This document shows, one piece after another, positions 17,109-26,715 of a stretch of DNA of 64,000 nucleotides; position 1 is the stretch's first letter, and each line of letters begins with the position of its first letter. Source of the stretch: an uncultured Acidovorax sp. GTDB taxonomy: Bacteria; Pseudomonadota; Gammaproteobacteria; Burkholderiales; Burkholderiaceae_C. The DNA lies in NCBI GenBank assembly GCA_913774955.1, contig CAJYKV010000007.1, positions 1 to 64,000 of the forward strand, read 5' to 3'. The notes beneath the pieces were generated by a model. It worked only from the letters and a program-made list of their open reading frames with translations. It searched no databases and had not been told where the DNA came from. The position numbers were made by a program, and so were the translations under genes.

Positions 17109-18471
17109 GGGGCGCCACCGGCCCGGCGTCGCCCGGTGCCGCCATCTCGACGCGGCCGCGGCCGCCGCGCTTGGCGGCATAGCAGGCGGCATCCGCATCG
17201 GCCAGGAGCGTCTCCGGCGTTTCCTGCCCGCCGCCGAACGGCCGCACGCCGATGCTCGCGCCGATCCGGAAGGTGTGCTGTGCCACGTGGAACGGTTCGC
17301 CGCGCAGCCCGTCCACGATCTGCAGGCCCACGTCCCGGGCCCCATGCCGGCTGCAGTGCCGCAGCAGCACCACGAATTCGTCGCCGCCCAGCCGCACCAG
17401 CGCGTCGTCGCCGCGCACGCACCGGCGCAGCCGGCCGGCCACCTGGCAGAGCACCTGGTCGCCCGCCGCATGGCCGGCTTCGTCGTTCACGGCCTTGAAG
17501 CCGTCCAGGTCGATGAACAGCAGGGCATGCGGCCCGGAATGTACCGACAGCTCCTGGATGCTGCCGGCCAGGCCCCGCCGGTTGAGCAGCCCGGTGAGCA
17601 CGTCGTAGCGCGTCTCGGTGCGCAGCTGCTCGGCAAGCACCCGCAGCTGCTGCTCGCTTTCGCGGGCGCGCAGTTCCGCGGCACGCAGCTCGCTCTCGTG
17701 GCGCTTCACCGCGGAGATGTCGGTGTGCAGGGCGTGGTTCTGGCCGCCGGCGCTGCGGTTCATGGCCACGCGCATCCAGCGGTGCCCCGGCAGCGGCACC
17801 TCGAACGGCGCCCCGGCGAAGTAGGCCGCATCGTGCAGGGCCGCGGCGAGGTCCTGCGCCCGCTGCCGGCGCTCGTCCGGGTCGGGCGCCGCATCCCAGA
17901 GCCGCTGCACGATCTGCACGTAGGTCTGCTGCTCCAGCGCCGAGCGGGAGGGCAGGCCGTACAGCAGCAGGAAGCGCTCGTTCGCGAACAGGATGCGGCC
18001 CTCGTCGTCCAGCACCGTCGCGGCCTCGCCGACGTCCTCCAGCATCCGCCGCGTGCCGGACGACGGCAGCGGCGCCTGGCCGTCGGGCAGCACGTCCAGG
18101 CCGGCTTCTTCGTTCGCATGCGCGACGTGCTGCCAGACGCGCACCCGCCAGCCATCGGCCTGCGGCACCGCGGCCACGCGCAGCCAGCGCCCCCGGTGCT
18201 GGAACACGAAAGGGCGCGTCTGCGTGCGGTGGCGCACCAGGCCGTCGGCGATGAAACGGTCGATATGGGGCAGGTCGTCGGCCGGCAGCCGCCCGAGGTA
18301 GAAGCGCCGCAGGTTGTCGGCGTAGGGCTCGCCGGCATGGACGTGGCCCTCGTGCTCGGGGAAGAAGCGCAGGAACGATGGATTCCAGAGCACGGTGCGC
18401 TCCCCGGCATCGAACACGCACATGGCAATGCCCAGGGAATCCAGCAGATCGGCGGTCAGGCGGAAGTCCAT
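17074..18471 (-). CDS. PAS-GGDEF diguanylate cyclase
   Basis: A 465-residue soluble protein with two PAS-like sensory domains (about residues 10-120 and 145-260), a short coiled coil of Glu/Arg/Leu-rich sequence, and a GGDEF domain. The active-site motif is GGDEF at residues 362-366. RGDD five residues before it is the RxxD inhibitory site, so product feedback by c-di-GMP is likely. No EAL domain is present. The first PAS begins with LLDSLGIAMCVFD and the signal is unknown. A start at 18531 is possible but 18471 begins at the PAS domain. The 3' end overlaps the convergent methyltransferase gene by 35 bp. Confidence 0.9.
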   Translation of the reverse strand: MDFRLTADLLDSLGIAMCVFDAGERTVLWNPSFLRFFPEHEGHVHAGEPYADNLRRFYLGRLPADDLPHIDRFIADGLVRHRTQTRPFVFQHRGRWLRVAAVPQADGWRVRVWQHVAHANEEAGLDVLPDGQAPLPSSGTRRMLEDVGEAATVLDDEGRILFANERFLLLYGLPSRSALEQQTYVQIVQRLWDAAPDPDERRQRAQDLAAALHDAAYFAGAPFEVPLPGHRWMRVAMNRSAGGQNHALHTDISAVKRHESELRAAELRARESEQQLRVLAEQLRTETRYDVLTGLLNRRGLAGSIQELSVHSGPHALLFIDLDGFKAVNDEAGHAAGDQVLCQVAGRLRRCVRGDDALVRLGGDEFVVLLRHCSRHGARDVGLQIVDGLRGEPFHVAQHTFRIGASIGVRPFGGGQETPETLLADADAACYAAKRGGRGRVEMAAPGDAGPVAPLNPPCASPPAP

Positions 18472-18668
18472 GGCCTGGGGCGGGAACAACGACAGGGAGC
18501 GGATCGGAAGGGCGATTCCATGGAGCACCACTATGTAACAACGGCCGCGTCGGCGATGGGAACAGATGGCGGCCGTCCTTGCCGCTGTTGGGGCTTGACA
18601 GCCTCGCTAAACTTTTGCCATGGCGTGCCGCACCGGCGCGCCGCATTTCGCCGAAAGCATTCCAGACC

Positions 18669-19760
18669 ATGTCCCTCATCCCCGTCACCATCCTCACCGG
18701 TTTCCTAGGCTCGGGCAAGACCACCCTGCTCAAGCGCGTGCTCACGGAGGCGCACGGCCAGAAGATCGCCGTCATCGAGAACGAGTTCGGCGAAGAGAAC
18801 ATCGACAACGACATCCTGGTGACGGATTCCAAGGAGCAGATCGTCCAGATGAGCAACGGCTGCATCTGCTGCACCATCCGCGAGGACCTGCGCGAGACGC
18901 TGCAGCTGCTGGCCGCCAAGCGCCGCAAGGGCATGCTGGAGTTCGACCGCATCGTGATCGAGACCACCGGCCTGGCCGACCCGGGGCCGGTGGCGCAGAC
19001 CTTCTTCATGGACGAGGAGATCGCCGAGACCTACCTCATCGACTCCATCCTCACCCTGGTGGATGCCAAGCACGCCGCCCAGCAGCTGAACGACCGCCAG
19101 GAGGCGCGCCGCCAGGTGGGCTTCGCCGACCAGATCTTCCTCTCCAAGACGGACCTGGTGGCGGCGGAGGAGACCGACGCGCTGATCCACCGCCTCAAGC
19201 ACATGAACCCGCGCGCGCCGATCAAGGCGGTGCATTTCGGCGAGGTGCCGATCGCCGAGGTGCTCGACCTGCGCGGCTTCAACCTGAACGCGAAGCTCGA
19301 CATCGACCCCGACTTCCTGAAGGAGGAAGACGGGCACGACCACGGCCACGACCACGCGCATGGCCACGACCACGATCACCACGACCACGACCATGCGCAC
19401 GGCGAGCACTGCAGCCACCCCTCGCACCAGCAAGGCGGCCATGGCCACCACCATCACCACGACGATGACGTGAAGAGCTTCGTCTACCGCGCCGACCGCC
19501 CGTTCGATCCGGCCCGGCTGGAGGACTTCCTGGGCGCGATCGTCAACATCTACGGCCCGCGCATGCTGCGCTACAAGGGCGTGCTGCACATGAAGGGCAC
19601 CGAGCGCAAGGTGATCTTCCAGGGCGTGCACCAGCTCATGGGCAGCGATCTGGGCCCGCAATGGGCGGAGGGCGAGAAGCGCCAGAGCAAGATGGTCTTC
19701 ATCGGCATCGAGCTGCCGCAGGACATCTTCCAGCAGGGCCTGGAGCAGTGCCTGGTCTGA
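18669..19760 (+). CDS. CobW/COG0523-family GTPase with histidine-rich metal-binding linker
   Basis: A 363-residue G3E GTPase. Walker A is GFLGSGKTT near the N-terminus and the family metal motif is GCICCT, a CxCC site where zinc or another metal binds. SKTDLV supplies the base-recognition element. Between about residues 220 and 265 lies a segment made almost entirely of His, Asp and Gly, a likely metal reservoir, before the C-terminal CobW domain. These proteins act as metallochaperones, often for zinc under scarcity. No Zur box is evident in the 18532-18668 gap, although TTGACA occurs at 18595-18600. Which metal is carried cannot be decided here. Confidence 0.9.
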   Translation: MSLIPVTILTGFLGSGKTTLLKRVLTEAHGQKIAVIENEFGEENIDNDILVTDSKEQIVQMSNGCICCTIREDLRETLQLLAAKRRKGMLEFDRIVIETTGLADPGPVAQTFFMDEEIAETYLIDSILTLVDAKHAAQQLNDRQEARRQVGFADQIFLSKTDLVAAEETDALIHRLKHMNPRAPIKAVHFGEVPIAEVLDLRGFNLNAKLDIDPDFLKEEDGHDHGHDHAHGHDHDHHDHDHAHGEHCSHPSHQQGGHGHHHHHDDDVKSFVYRADRPFDPARLEDFLGAIVNIYGPRMLRYKGVLHMKGTERKVIFQGVHQLMGSDLGPQWAEGEKRQSKMVFIGIELPQDIFQQGLEQCLV

Positions 19761-20056
19761 CGGCTGTGAGGGGCGGCTTGTAGGATAACCGCCACTTCTC
19801 GCCTCCCGGCCGTGCGGACGCGGGATCGGTCGATACAATCGCGCCCCGGCAAAAACGGGAGGGAACCACCGCCGCACCGACCGCTTCCGCGGCACGGCGC
19901 GGCACGGGTGGAACCGGGTTTGCCGCAACGCCGTTCCATCGTCGTGGAAACCGCCGGACGGGGGAGGTGGACTTCTTCCCGTTTGGATCAATTGACCGTA
20001 CCATCCACGGCACCGTCGCCGGCCACCCCGCCGGCGCAGCCAGCCCATTAAATACC
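19761..20056 (+). other. Intergenic region / probable dksA leader
   Basis: No coding potential seen. TACAAT at 19834-19839 could be a -10, giving a leader of about 210 nt ahead of dksA, but its -35 is poor. A short stem GTTCCA-N6-TGGAAC-like occurs near 19930. Nothing else is recognised. Confidence 0.3.
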
Positions 20057-20554
20057 ATGCCTACGACCCTGCAAGCGCAAACGCCCGTCACGGCCGCCAA
20101 GAAAGACCCGAAGCTGGCCAACAACTGGAAGACCAAGCCGGCCGAGGAGCTGACCGACGCCGAGGTGCTTTCCATGCCCGACGGCGAGTACATGAACGAG
20201 AAGCAGCTGGCCTTCTTCCGGCACAAGCTCGTTCAGCTCAAGCAGGACATGCACAACAACGCGGGCGAGACGACCGAGCACCTGCGCGAGGACACCGTGG
20301 TGGTGCCCGACCCGGCCGACCGCGCCACGATCGAGGAAGAGCACGCGCTGGAACTGCGCACGCGCGACCGCGAGCGCAAGCTGCTCAAGAAGATCGAGCA
20401 GTCCATCGCGCGCATCGACGCGGGCGACTACGGCTACTGCGACGAGACCGGCGAGCCGATCGGCGTCGGCCGCCTGCTGGCCCGTCCCACCGCGACGCTC
20501 TCGCTCGAGGCGCAGCAGCGCCGCGAACTCAAGCAGAAGATGTTCGGTGACTGA
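20057..20554 (+). CDS. dksA: RNA polymerase-binding transcription factor DksA, cysteine-poor type
   Basis: A 165-residue DksA. The coiled-coil hairpin that enters the RNA polymerase secondary channel covers about residues 60-125, with the acidic tip region DTVVVPDPADRAT. DksA potentiates ppGpp control of stable RNA promoters. The C-terminal zinc-finger region normally has four cysteines. Here only the first remains: YGYCDETGEPIG, with RPTATLSLEAQQRR where the last two would be. Zinc is therefore unlikely to be bound, as in other cysteine-poor DksA proteins known to work without zinc. An in-frame start at 19967 would add an unsupported extension. Confidence 0.93.
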   Translation: MPTTLQAQTPVTAAKKDPKLANNWKTKPAEELTDAEVLSMPDGEYMNEKQLAFFRHKLVQLKQDMHNNAGETTEHLREDTVVVPDPADRATIEEEHALELRTRDRERKLLKKIEQSIARIDAGDYGYCDETGEPIGVGRLLARPTATLSLEAQQRRELKQKMFGD

Positions 20555-20676
20555 GACGGTGTAAGCTCGGCCGTGCGGAGGGTGCGTCCCGCAGGCTCCG
20601 CCGGCATTCCGCCTTTCGCCATCTTCCGCCCGGCCGCCAGCGTGCCGCGGCGAGCGCCCGGAGCCACGACCCGCCC

Positions 20677-22494
20677 ATGAGCAAGGAAGAATCCTCCCGC
20701 GGCCTGTTGTCCAAGGTGGTGCGCTTCGTGCGCAATCCCACCGTCAACTGGAACGAACTCGATTCGATCGACGAGGATCGGGAGAGCCAGTACAGCAAGC
20801 AGGTGCTCAAGGAAATGATCGAGCGCAAGCGCCGCAACGACTTCGTGCGGCGCCGCGAATTCGATCAGCTGCGCAAGCTGCGCCAGCGGGAGGCGCTGCA
20901 CGGCCAGCAGTCGGAGGACCACGCCGCGCGCGCTTCGTTCTTCCACACCAGCATCACCTCGCCGGACGACCGGGCGGTCACGCTCAAGAAGATCGACGAG
21001 ATCGAGGCGCAGATGTCGCAGCAGTGGTGGAAGGGCAAGCAGTCCTCCGGCACCACCTCGCCCGGTACCCTCGCGCCGCCCCCGCCGGCCGTGCCCGGCA
21101 CCGCCGAGGCCGATGCCGACATCGACGCCGTGCACGCCCGCGCATTCGCCCCGACAGCGCCGGCGAGCCTGCCGGCCCACCTCGCGCAGGCCGGCGTGCA
21201 GCCGCTTTTCTCCGGAGAGAGCATCGCGCCGCCCGCCGCGGATTTCGGCGCCGCCACGGAACCGCTGCCCTATCCGGGGGGCGCCGCGTCCTTTCCGATG
21301 TCTCCCCCGCTGCTCACCGAGCGCGCCGAGCCGCAGTACGCGCCGGCCCCTGCGGCGCAGCCCGAGCCCTTCGTGCACGAGCCCGATCTCGAAGAAGCCG
21401 CCATCCTGTTCGCCAACGGCGACCAGGCCGGCGCCGAGGCGGCCCTGCTCGACGTGCTGCGGCAGCACGAGGGCGACGCTCCGGAGCGCCAGGCCGAATT
21501 CTGGATGGCGCTGTTCGATCTCTACCGCGCCATCGGCGAGCACGAGCGCTTCGAGTCGCTGGCGATCGATTTCGCGGCGCGGTTCGGCCGCTCGGCGCCC
21601 CTGTGGTTCTCCGTTCCCGAACTGCTGGGCCTGCAGGTGGCCGCGCCATCGGCGCCGCCGCCGGCTTCCGCGTCCGCCGGCGCCGCGGTGCCAGCGCGCG
21701 AATTCGTGTGGAACGCGCCTTCCGTGCTCGCGCCCCAGTCGGTGGCAGCGCTCCAGGCATCCGTCGCGCGGGCCACCAGCTCCCCCTGGACGTTCGCCTG
21801 GACACGCCTCATGTCCATCGAGGAACCGGCCCTGCCGGCCCTCGCGCAGCTGTTCGGCCGGTGGGCGGATGGCACCGACGCCATCGTCTTCAAAGACGTG
21901 GATGCGTTGTCCAGCCTGCTCGAGGCCCGCACCCCGTCGGGCGACCGGGGCGTCGCCCCCGACTGGTGGCGCCTGCGCATGGCCGCGCTCCGGCTGATGG
22001 GGCGTCCCGACGAATTCGAGCTTGTCGCCCTGGACTACTGCGTCACCTACGAAGTCTCGCCTCCGTCCTGGGCGGCACCCCGGTGCAGCTATTCGGACGA
22101 CGGCGGCACGGCCGGCGCCGCGGTGGCACCGTCCGGCGCGGCGGGTTTCGAGGCGGACGCCTTCTCGTCGGGCTTCGGCGAGCCGTCCTCCCGGCCCTCG
22201 GGGCTGGAGGAAACCGCGCCCGCGGCGATGCTCTCCGGGCACATCGAAGGCGACGCCACCCCCATGCTGGAGCCGCTGGAGGCGCACATGCGCCCTGGCG
22301 TGCCCTTCGCCATCGGCTGCGATCGGCTCGCGCGCGTGGATTTCGCGGCCGCCGGCTCGGTCCTCAACTGGACGGCCGCCCACCAGGACCAGGGCCACAT
22401 GGTGCAGTTCACCCAGATGCCGCGGCTGGTGGCCGTGTTCTTCAACGTGATCGGCATCAACGAGCACGCGCTCATCGTGCCCCGCCGCAACTGA
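20677..22494 (+). CDS. Large protein with STAS-like C-terminal domains, function unknown
   Basis: A 605-residue protein I place only by features. The N-terminal roughly 130 residues are charged and helical, with [20 protein letters not shown] and a WWKGKQ end. A Pro/Ala-rich linker follows (about 130-225), then a short alpha-helical repeat-like segment. Two regions that look like STAS domains come last: one at about 350-450, and one at the C-terminus with the alternating strand/helix pattern [14 protein letters not shown] through [13 protein letters not shown]. An insertion of low-complexity sequence splits them. STAS domains bind nucleotides or anti-sigma partners. The gene stands between dksA and hslV. 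A regulatory or scaffold role is a guess. Confidence 0.7.
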   Translation: MSKEESSRGLLSKVVRFVRNPTVNWNELDSIDEDRESQYSKQVLKEMIERKRRNDFVRRREFDQLRKLRQREALHGQQSEDHAARASFFHTSITSPDDRAVTLKKIDEIEAQMSQQWWKGKQSSGTTSPGTLAPPPPAVPGTAEADADIDAVHARAFAPTAPASLPAHLAQAGVQPLFSGESIAPPAADFGAATEPLPYPGGAASFPMSPPLLTERAEPQYAPAPAAQPEPFVHEPDLEEAAILFANGDQAGAEAALLDVLRQHEGDAPERQAEFWMALFDLYRAIGEHERFESLAIDFAARFGRSAPLWFSVPELLGLQVAAPSAPPPASASAGAAVPAREFVWNAPSVLAPQSVAALQASVARATSSPWTFAWTRLMSIEEPALPALAQLFGRWADGTDAIVFKDVDALSSLLEARTPSGDRGVAPDWWRLRMAALRLMGRPDEFELVALDYCVTYEVSPPSWAAPRCSYSDDGGTAGAAVAPSGAAGFEADAFSSGFGEPSSRPSGLEETAPAAMLSGHIEGDATPMLEPLEAHMRPGVPFAIGCDRLARVDFAAAGSVLNWTAAHQDQGHMVQFTQMPRLVAVFFNVIGINEHALIVPRRN

Positions 22495-22621
22495 GGCGGC
22501 TGGCCCGGCCACCGAGGCCCGTGGGCGGCCCGCAGCACCCTGCGAAGCGGCTCCGGCGAGGCGCCGCATCGCAGGCACTCCACTGTTGCAATCCGGGTGC
22601 CCGGCCCCACCTCCGGACGCT

Positions 22622-23170
22622 ATGGAACAGTTTCACGGCACCACCATCCTCAGCGTCCGCCGCCAGGCCGCGGACGGCACCATCCAGGTCGCCATCGGCG
22701 GCGACGGACAGGTCACGCTCGGCAACATCGTCGTCAAGGGTTCGGCGCGCAAGGTGCGCAAGCTGCACCACGGCCGGGTGCTCGCGGGCTTCGCAGGTGC
22801 CACGGCCGACGCCTTCACGCTGTTCGAGCGCTTCGAGGCCAAGCTGGAGAAGCACCAGGGCCACCTGACGCGCGCCGCCATCGAGCTCACCAAGGACTGG
22901 CGCACAGACCGCGTGCTGCGCCGCCTGGAGGCCATGCTGGCCGTGGCGGATGCCAGCGCCTCGCTCATCATCACCGGCAACGGCGACGTGCTGGAGCCCG
23001 AGCAGGGCATCGTGGCGATCGGCTCCGGCGGCGCCTATGCGCATTCGGCCGCCAAGGCGCTGCTGAACCACACCGAACTCTCCGCCGAGGAGATCGTGCG
23101 CAAGTCGCTGGCCATCGCGGGCGAGCTGTGCATCTACACGAACATGCACCACACCGTGGAAACGCTCTGA
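22622..23170 (+). CDS. hslV: HslV, peptidase subunit of the HslUV (ClpQY) protease
   Basis: A 182-residue threonine peptidase subunit. The N-terminus MEQFHG is a short pro-segment before TTILSVRR, whose first Thr becomes the nucleophile after processing. [10 protein letters not shown] and the KxRKL element complete the family pattern. HslV forms a double hexamer capped by HslU. hslU starts 115 bp downstream on the same strand. The ATG at 22622 gives the normal betaproteobacterial start. Confidence 0.97.
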   Translation: MEQFHGTTILSVRRQAADGTIQVAIGGDGQVTLGNIVVKGSARKVRKLHHGRVLAGFAGATADAFTLFERFEAKLEKHQGHLTRAAIELTKDWRTDRVLRRLEAMLAVADASASLIITGNGDVLEPEQGIVAIGSGGAYAHSAAKALLNHTELSAEEIVRKSLAIAGELCIYTNMHHTVETL

Positions 23171-23285
23171 CGCCCCGGCGCCGCTGCGCAGACCCCGTCG
23201 CGCGCGGTGGGCCGTCTCCGCCTGGCCCGTCCGCCGCCCTTCCTTCCGGCCGCTTCCCGGCCCCGTTCCGTACCGAGTGACCCCC

Positions 23286-24602
23286 ATGTCGTCCATGACC
23301 CCCCAGGAAATCGTCTCCGAGCTCGACCGCCACATCGTCGGCCAATCGGGCGCCAAGCGTGCCGTCGCGATCGCGCTGCGCAACCGCTGGCGCCGCCAGC
23401 AGGTCGAGGCCGGGCTGCGCCAGGAAATCACCCCGAAGAACATCCTCATGATCGGGCCCACCGGCGTCGGCAAGACCGAGATCGCCCGGCGCCTCGCCCG
23501 GCTGGCGGATGCGCCGTTCATCAAGGTGGAGGCGACGAAGTTCACCGAGGTGGGCTACGTCGGCAAGGACGTGGATTCGATCGTGCGCGACCTCGTCGAG
23601 GTGGCGGTGAAGCAGACCCGCGAAACCGACATGAAGAAGCTGCGCGCCCGCGCCGAGGATGCCGCCGAGGACCGCATCCTGGACGTGCTGGTGCCTTCCG
23701 CCCGTACCGGCGAGCAGCCGGCCGACAACACCGCCCGCCAGGTGTTCCGCAAGAAGCTGCGCGAAGGCCAGCTGGACGACAAGGAAATCGAGATCGACCT
23801 CGCCGATGCCCGGCCCCAGCTCGAGATCATGGGCCCGCAGGGCATGGAGGAGATGGCCGAGCAGCTGCGCGGCATGTTCAGCCAGATGGGCCAGGAGCGC
23901 CGCAAGACGCGCAAGCTGCGCATCGCCGAGGCGCTCAAGCTGCTCACCGACGAGGAGGCCGGCAAGCTGGTGAACGAGGAGGACGTGAAGACCCGCGCGC
24001 TGCAGAACGCCGAGCAGAACGGCATCGTCTTCATCGACGAGATCGACAAGGTCGCCACACGCCAGGAGGCGGGCGGCTCCGACGTGTCGCGCCAGGGCGT
24101 GCAGCGCGACCTGCTGCCGCTGGTGGAGGGCACCACCGTGAGCACCAAGTACGGCATGGTGAAGACCGACCACATCCTCTTCATCGCCTCGGGCGCCTTC
24201 CATCTCGCCAAGCCCAGCGACCTGATTCCCGAGCTGCAGGGGCGCTTCCCGATCCGCGTCGAGCTGGAGTCGCTGTCGGTCGGCGACTTCGAGGCCATCC
24301 TCACCCAGACGCACGCCTCCCTCGTGAAGCAGTACGAGGCGCTGCTGGCCACCGAGGGCGTCACGCTCGAGTTCGTGCCCGAGGGCATCACGCGGCTGGC
24401 ACGCATCGCTTTCGAGGTGAACGAGCGCACCGAGAACATCGGCGCGCGGCGCCTCTCCACCGTGATGGAGCGGCTGCTGGACGAGGTGAGCTTCGATGCC
24501 GCGAAGCTCTCCGGCCAGACCGTGCGGATCGATGCCGCCTATGTGGACGGACGTCTGCAGAGCCTCAGCCAGGACGAGGACCTTTCGCGCTACATCCTGT
24601 AA
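23286..24602 (+). CDS. hslU: HslU, ATPase subunit of the HslUV (ClpQY) protease
   Basis: A 438-residue AAA+ unfoldase. Visible elements are the sensor-like LDRHIVGQ start, Walker [10 protein letters not shown], the pore loop GYVGKDV, Walker B with [10 protein letters not shown], the helical I domain inserted at about residues 105-240, and a C-terminus RYIL that docks into HslV. HslUV degrades misfolded and regulatory proteins such as SulA-type division inhibitors, which fits its place ahead of the division cluster. ATG 23286 was preferred to the GTG at 23277. A rho-independent terminator follows at 24658. Confidence 0.97.
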   Translation: MSSMTPQEIVSELDRHIVGQSGAKRAVAIALRNRWRRQQVEAGLRQEITPKNILMIGPTGVGKTEIARRLARLADAPFIKVEATKFTEVGYVGKDVDSIVRDLVEVAVKQTRETDMKKLRARAEDAAEDRILDVLVPSARTGEQPADNTARQVFRKKLREGQLDDKEIEIDLADARPQLEIMGPQGMEEMAEQLRGMFSQMGQERRKTRKLRIAEALKLLTDEEAGKLVNEEDVKTRALQNAEQNGIVFIDEIDKVATRQEAGGSDVSRQGVQRDLLPLVEGTTVSTKYGMVKTDHILFIASGAFHLAKPSDLIPELQGRFPIRVELESLSVGDFEAILTQTHASLVKQYEALLATEGVTLEFVPEGITRLARIAFEVNERTENIGARRLSTVMERLLDEVSFDAAKLSGQTVRIDAAYVDGRLQSLSQDEDLSRYIL

Positions 24603-24657
24603 GAAGCGCTCTTTTCCTACAGACAAGCAGGAATTTGCGAGAAATTTCTGCGCCCCG

Positions 24658-24704
24658 TGCTGCCGCCCGTGCACTCCGCTGCCGGGCGGCAGCTTGGTTT
24701 TTGC
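24658..24704 (+). terminator. Rho-independent terminator of hslVU
   Basis: An 11-bp perfect stem (GCTGCCGCCCG at 24660-24670 and its complement at 24684-24694) with a 13-nt loop is followed by TTGGTTTTTG. It separates hslVU from the division cluster. Confidence 0.8.
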
Positions 24705-24917
24705 GCCACATTCCAGCCGCTTGGGGGACGGGGGGCAGAGGGGCCGCAGGCCGTCCCCGCAGCCCGCTTACTCTCAGGTATCACTTGCATACGGATCGCT
24801 AAGTGCTTATCCATCAAGGGATTTTGCCTTCCGAGGATTTTGTCAATCGCCGCTAAGTTGTTGATTTCATTGCAATACTTTGTTGCACCCGGACCGCCGG
24901 CCGGGGCTTTTCCTGCT
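24705..24917 (+). promoter_or_regulatory. AT-richer region ahead of mraZ, probable dcw promoter zone
   Basis: No gene is seen. From about 24775 the sequence is clearly AT-richer than its surroundings. A possible promoter is TTGCAT (24785-24790) with TATCCA 17 bp later (24808-24813); TTGTCA at 24840 is another -35 candidate. I cannot choose between them. Confidence 0.35.
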
Positions 24918-24955
24918 ACAGTGCAAAAAAGTGCAATTAAGTGGTGAAAAGTGCC
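24918..24955 (+). promoter_or_regulatory. MraZ operator: four direct repeats at 10-bp spacing
   Basis: GTG occurs at 24921, 24931, 24941 and 24951, exactly one helical turn apart, each within an A-rich context (AAGTGC/AAGTGG). MraZ represses its own operon by binding such evenly spaced repeats as a ring-like oligomer, so this is the expected autoregulatory site 60-90 bp before mraZ. Confidence 0.7.
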
Positions 24956-25010
24956 CTCCGAACCCGTTTCCGCGGGATGCGGCGGCGACAACATTGTCGG
25001 GATCTGATCG

Positions 25011-25439
25011 GTGTTTCAAGGGGCGTCATCGCTGAGTCTGGATGCGAAGGGTAGGCTTTCCGTGCCCACCCGGCATCGTGACGTCCTGAGCGCCACCGCT
25101 GCCGGCCAGCTCACCATCACCAAACACCCCCACGGCTGCCTCATGGTCTTCCCCCGCCCCGAATGGGAGAAGTTCCGCGAGCGCATCGCCGAGCTGCCGA
25201 TGTCCGCCCAGTGGTGGAAGCGCATCTTCCTGGGCAACGCCCAGGACGTGGACATGGACGGCACCGGCCGCGTGCTCGTGGCGCCCGAGCTGCGGCAGGC
25301 GGCCGGCATCACGCGTGACGCCATGCTGCTGGGCATGGGCCACCATTTCGAACTCTGGGACAAGGCCACCTACGAGGCCCAGGAGGCCCAGGCGATGCAG
25401 GGCGAGATGCCCGAGGCTTTCAAGGACTTTTCTTTCTGA
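25011..25439 (+). CDS. mraZ: MraZ, DNA-binding repressor of the dcw cluster
   Basis: A 142-residue protein with two AbrB-like swapped-hairpin domains. Each carries the DxxGR element: [12 protein letters not shown] near the N-terminus and [12 protein letters not shown] in the second half. MraZ binds repeats upstream of its own gene and limits expression of the cell-division operon; RsmH counteracts it. The start is GTG at 25011, reading [11 protein letters not shown], the usual beginning. It is the first gene of the cluster and rsmH begins 5 bp after its stop. Confidence 0.97.
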   Translation: MFQGASSLSLDAKGRLSVPTRHRDVLSATAAGQLTITKHPHGCLMVFPRPEWEKFRERIAELPMSAQWWKRIFLGNAQDVDMDGTGRVLVAPELRQAAGITRDAMLLGMGHHFELWDKATYEAQEAQAMQGEMPEAFKDFSF

Positions 25440-25444
25440 AGGCC

Positions 25445-26377
25445 ATGGCTGATACCGCTCTCATGCACACCACCGTCCTGCTGGACGAGGCGGTCGATGC
25501 CCTGCTCGGGGGCGCCGGTCCCACGCCCGCGGGCGTCTTCGTCGATGCGACCTTCGGCCGGGGCGGGCATTCCCGCCGGATACTGGAGAGGCTGGGGCCG
25601 GATGGCCGCCTCGTGGCCTTCGACAAGGACCCCGAGGCGATCCACGAAGCAGCGCGCATCACCGATGCGCGCTTTTCCATTCGGCACGAAGGTTTTCGCC
25701 ATATGGCCGAGCTGCCGGAGCGCAGCGCTGCCGGCATCCTCATGGATCTGGGCGTGAGTTCGCCGCAGATCGACAGCCCCGAACGGGGCTTCAGCTTCCG
25801 CTTCGACGGCCCCCTCGACATGCGCATGGACACCACGCGCGGCGAGAGCGTGGCCGACTGGCTCGAGACGGCCGAAGTGGGGCAGATTGCGGAGGTGATT
25901 CGTGAATACGGTGAAGAACGGTTTGCTGGCCCCATTGCAAAGGCGATTGTTGCTCGGCGCGCGGAGCGCGGCCCGCTGCGCACCACTTCCGAGCTGGCCC
26001 AGCTCGTGGCTGGCGCGGTCAAGACCCGCGAAGCCGGGCAGAACCCCGCCACCCGGACCTTTCAGGCTCTTCGGATTTTCATCAACGCCGAGCTGGAAGA
26101 GCTGCAGGCCGCGCTAGAGGCGTGCCTGCGCGTGCTGGCGCCGGGCGGCCGGCTCGCGGTGATCAGCTTCCATTCGCTGGAAGACCGCATCGTCAAGCAG
26201 TTCATCGCGCAGCATTCGAAAGAGGTCTACGACCGCCGCGCACCCTTCGCCGCGCCGCAGCCGATGCGGCTCAAGGCGCTGGAGCGCATCAAGCCGAGCG
26301 CCGCCGAGATCGAGGCCAATCCGCGCGCGCGCAGCGCGGTCATGCGCGTGGCCGAGCGCACGGAGGTGCCGGCATGA
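25445..26377 (+). CDS. rsmH: 16S rRNA (cytosine(1402)-N4)-methyltransferase RsmH
   Basis: A 310-residue SAM methyltransferase that adds the N4 methyl to C1402 in the ribosomal P site. The start [14 protein letters not shown] is conserved, motif I is [13 protein letters not shown], and later [16 protein letters not shown] and [13 protein letters not shown]-type ([10 protein letters not shown]) motifs are present. Both the small helical insertion and the MTase core are complete. It lies between mraZ and ftsL and overlaps ftsL by ATGA. Transcription is presumably under MraZ control. Confidence 0.97.
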   Translation: MADTALMHTTVLLDEAVDALLGGAGPTPAGVFVDATFGRGGHSRRILERLGPDGRLVAFDKDPEAIHEAARITDARFSIRHEGFRHMAELPERSAAGILMDLGVSSPQIDSPERGFSFRFDGPLDMRMDTTRGESVADWLETAEVGQIAEVIREYGEERFAGPIAKAIVARRAERGPLRTTSELAQLVAGAVKTREAGQNPATRTFQALRIFINAELEELQAALEACLRVLAPGGRLAVISFHSLEDRIVKQFIAQHSKEVYDRRAPFAAPQPMRLKALERIKPSAAEIEANPRARSAVMRVAERTEVPA

Positions 26378-26715
26378 CGCGCCTGAGCCTCGTGCTGCTG
26401 CTGGGCGTGCTCGCCAGCGCGCTCTACCTCGTGCACACGCAGTACGAGTCGCGCCGCCTCTTCACCGAGCTGGACCGCGCCATCGCCGAGTCGCGCCGCC
26501 TGGAGACCGAGCACCAGCGCCTGCAGGTCGAGAAGCGGGCCCAGGCCACGCCGCTGCGGGTCGAGAAGCTCGCGCGCGACCGGCTGCAGATGCGCACGGC
26601 CACGCCCGCGATCACCCAGTACGTGGCCGGCGACGGCACGCCCGTCGTGACGGCGGCCGCGCCCATGGCCGGCGCTTCGGTGAGCGCGGCGGCACCGCGG
26701 GGAGCGCGCCGATGA
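26374..26715 (+). CDS. ftsL: Cell division protein FtsL
   Basis: A 113-residue bitopic protein: one membrane helix at about residues 4-20 ([17 protein letters not shown]), then a periplasmic coiled coil of heptads (about 22-70). FtsL partners with FtsB and FtsQ to recruit and activate FtsWI at the septum. The C-terminal 35 residues are Ala-rich and probably unstructured. It overlaps rsmH and ftsI by ATGA at both ends. Identification rests on topology and position, since FtsL sequences vary greatly. Confidence 0.92.
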   Translation: MTRLSLVLLLGVLASALYLVHTQYESRRLFTELDRAIAESRRLETEHQRLQVEKRAQATPLRVEKLARDRLQMRTATPAITQYVAGDGTPVVTAAAPMAGASVSAAAPRGARR

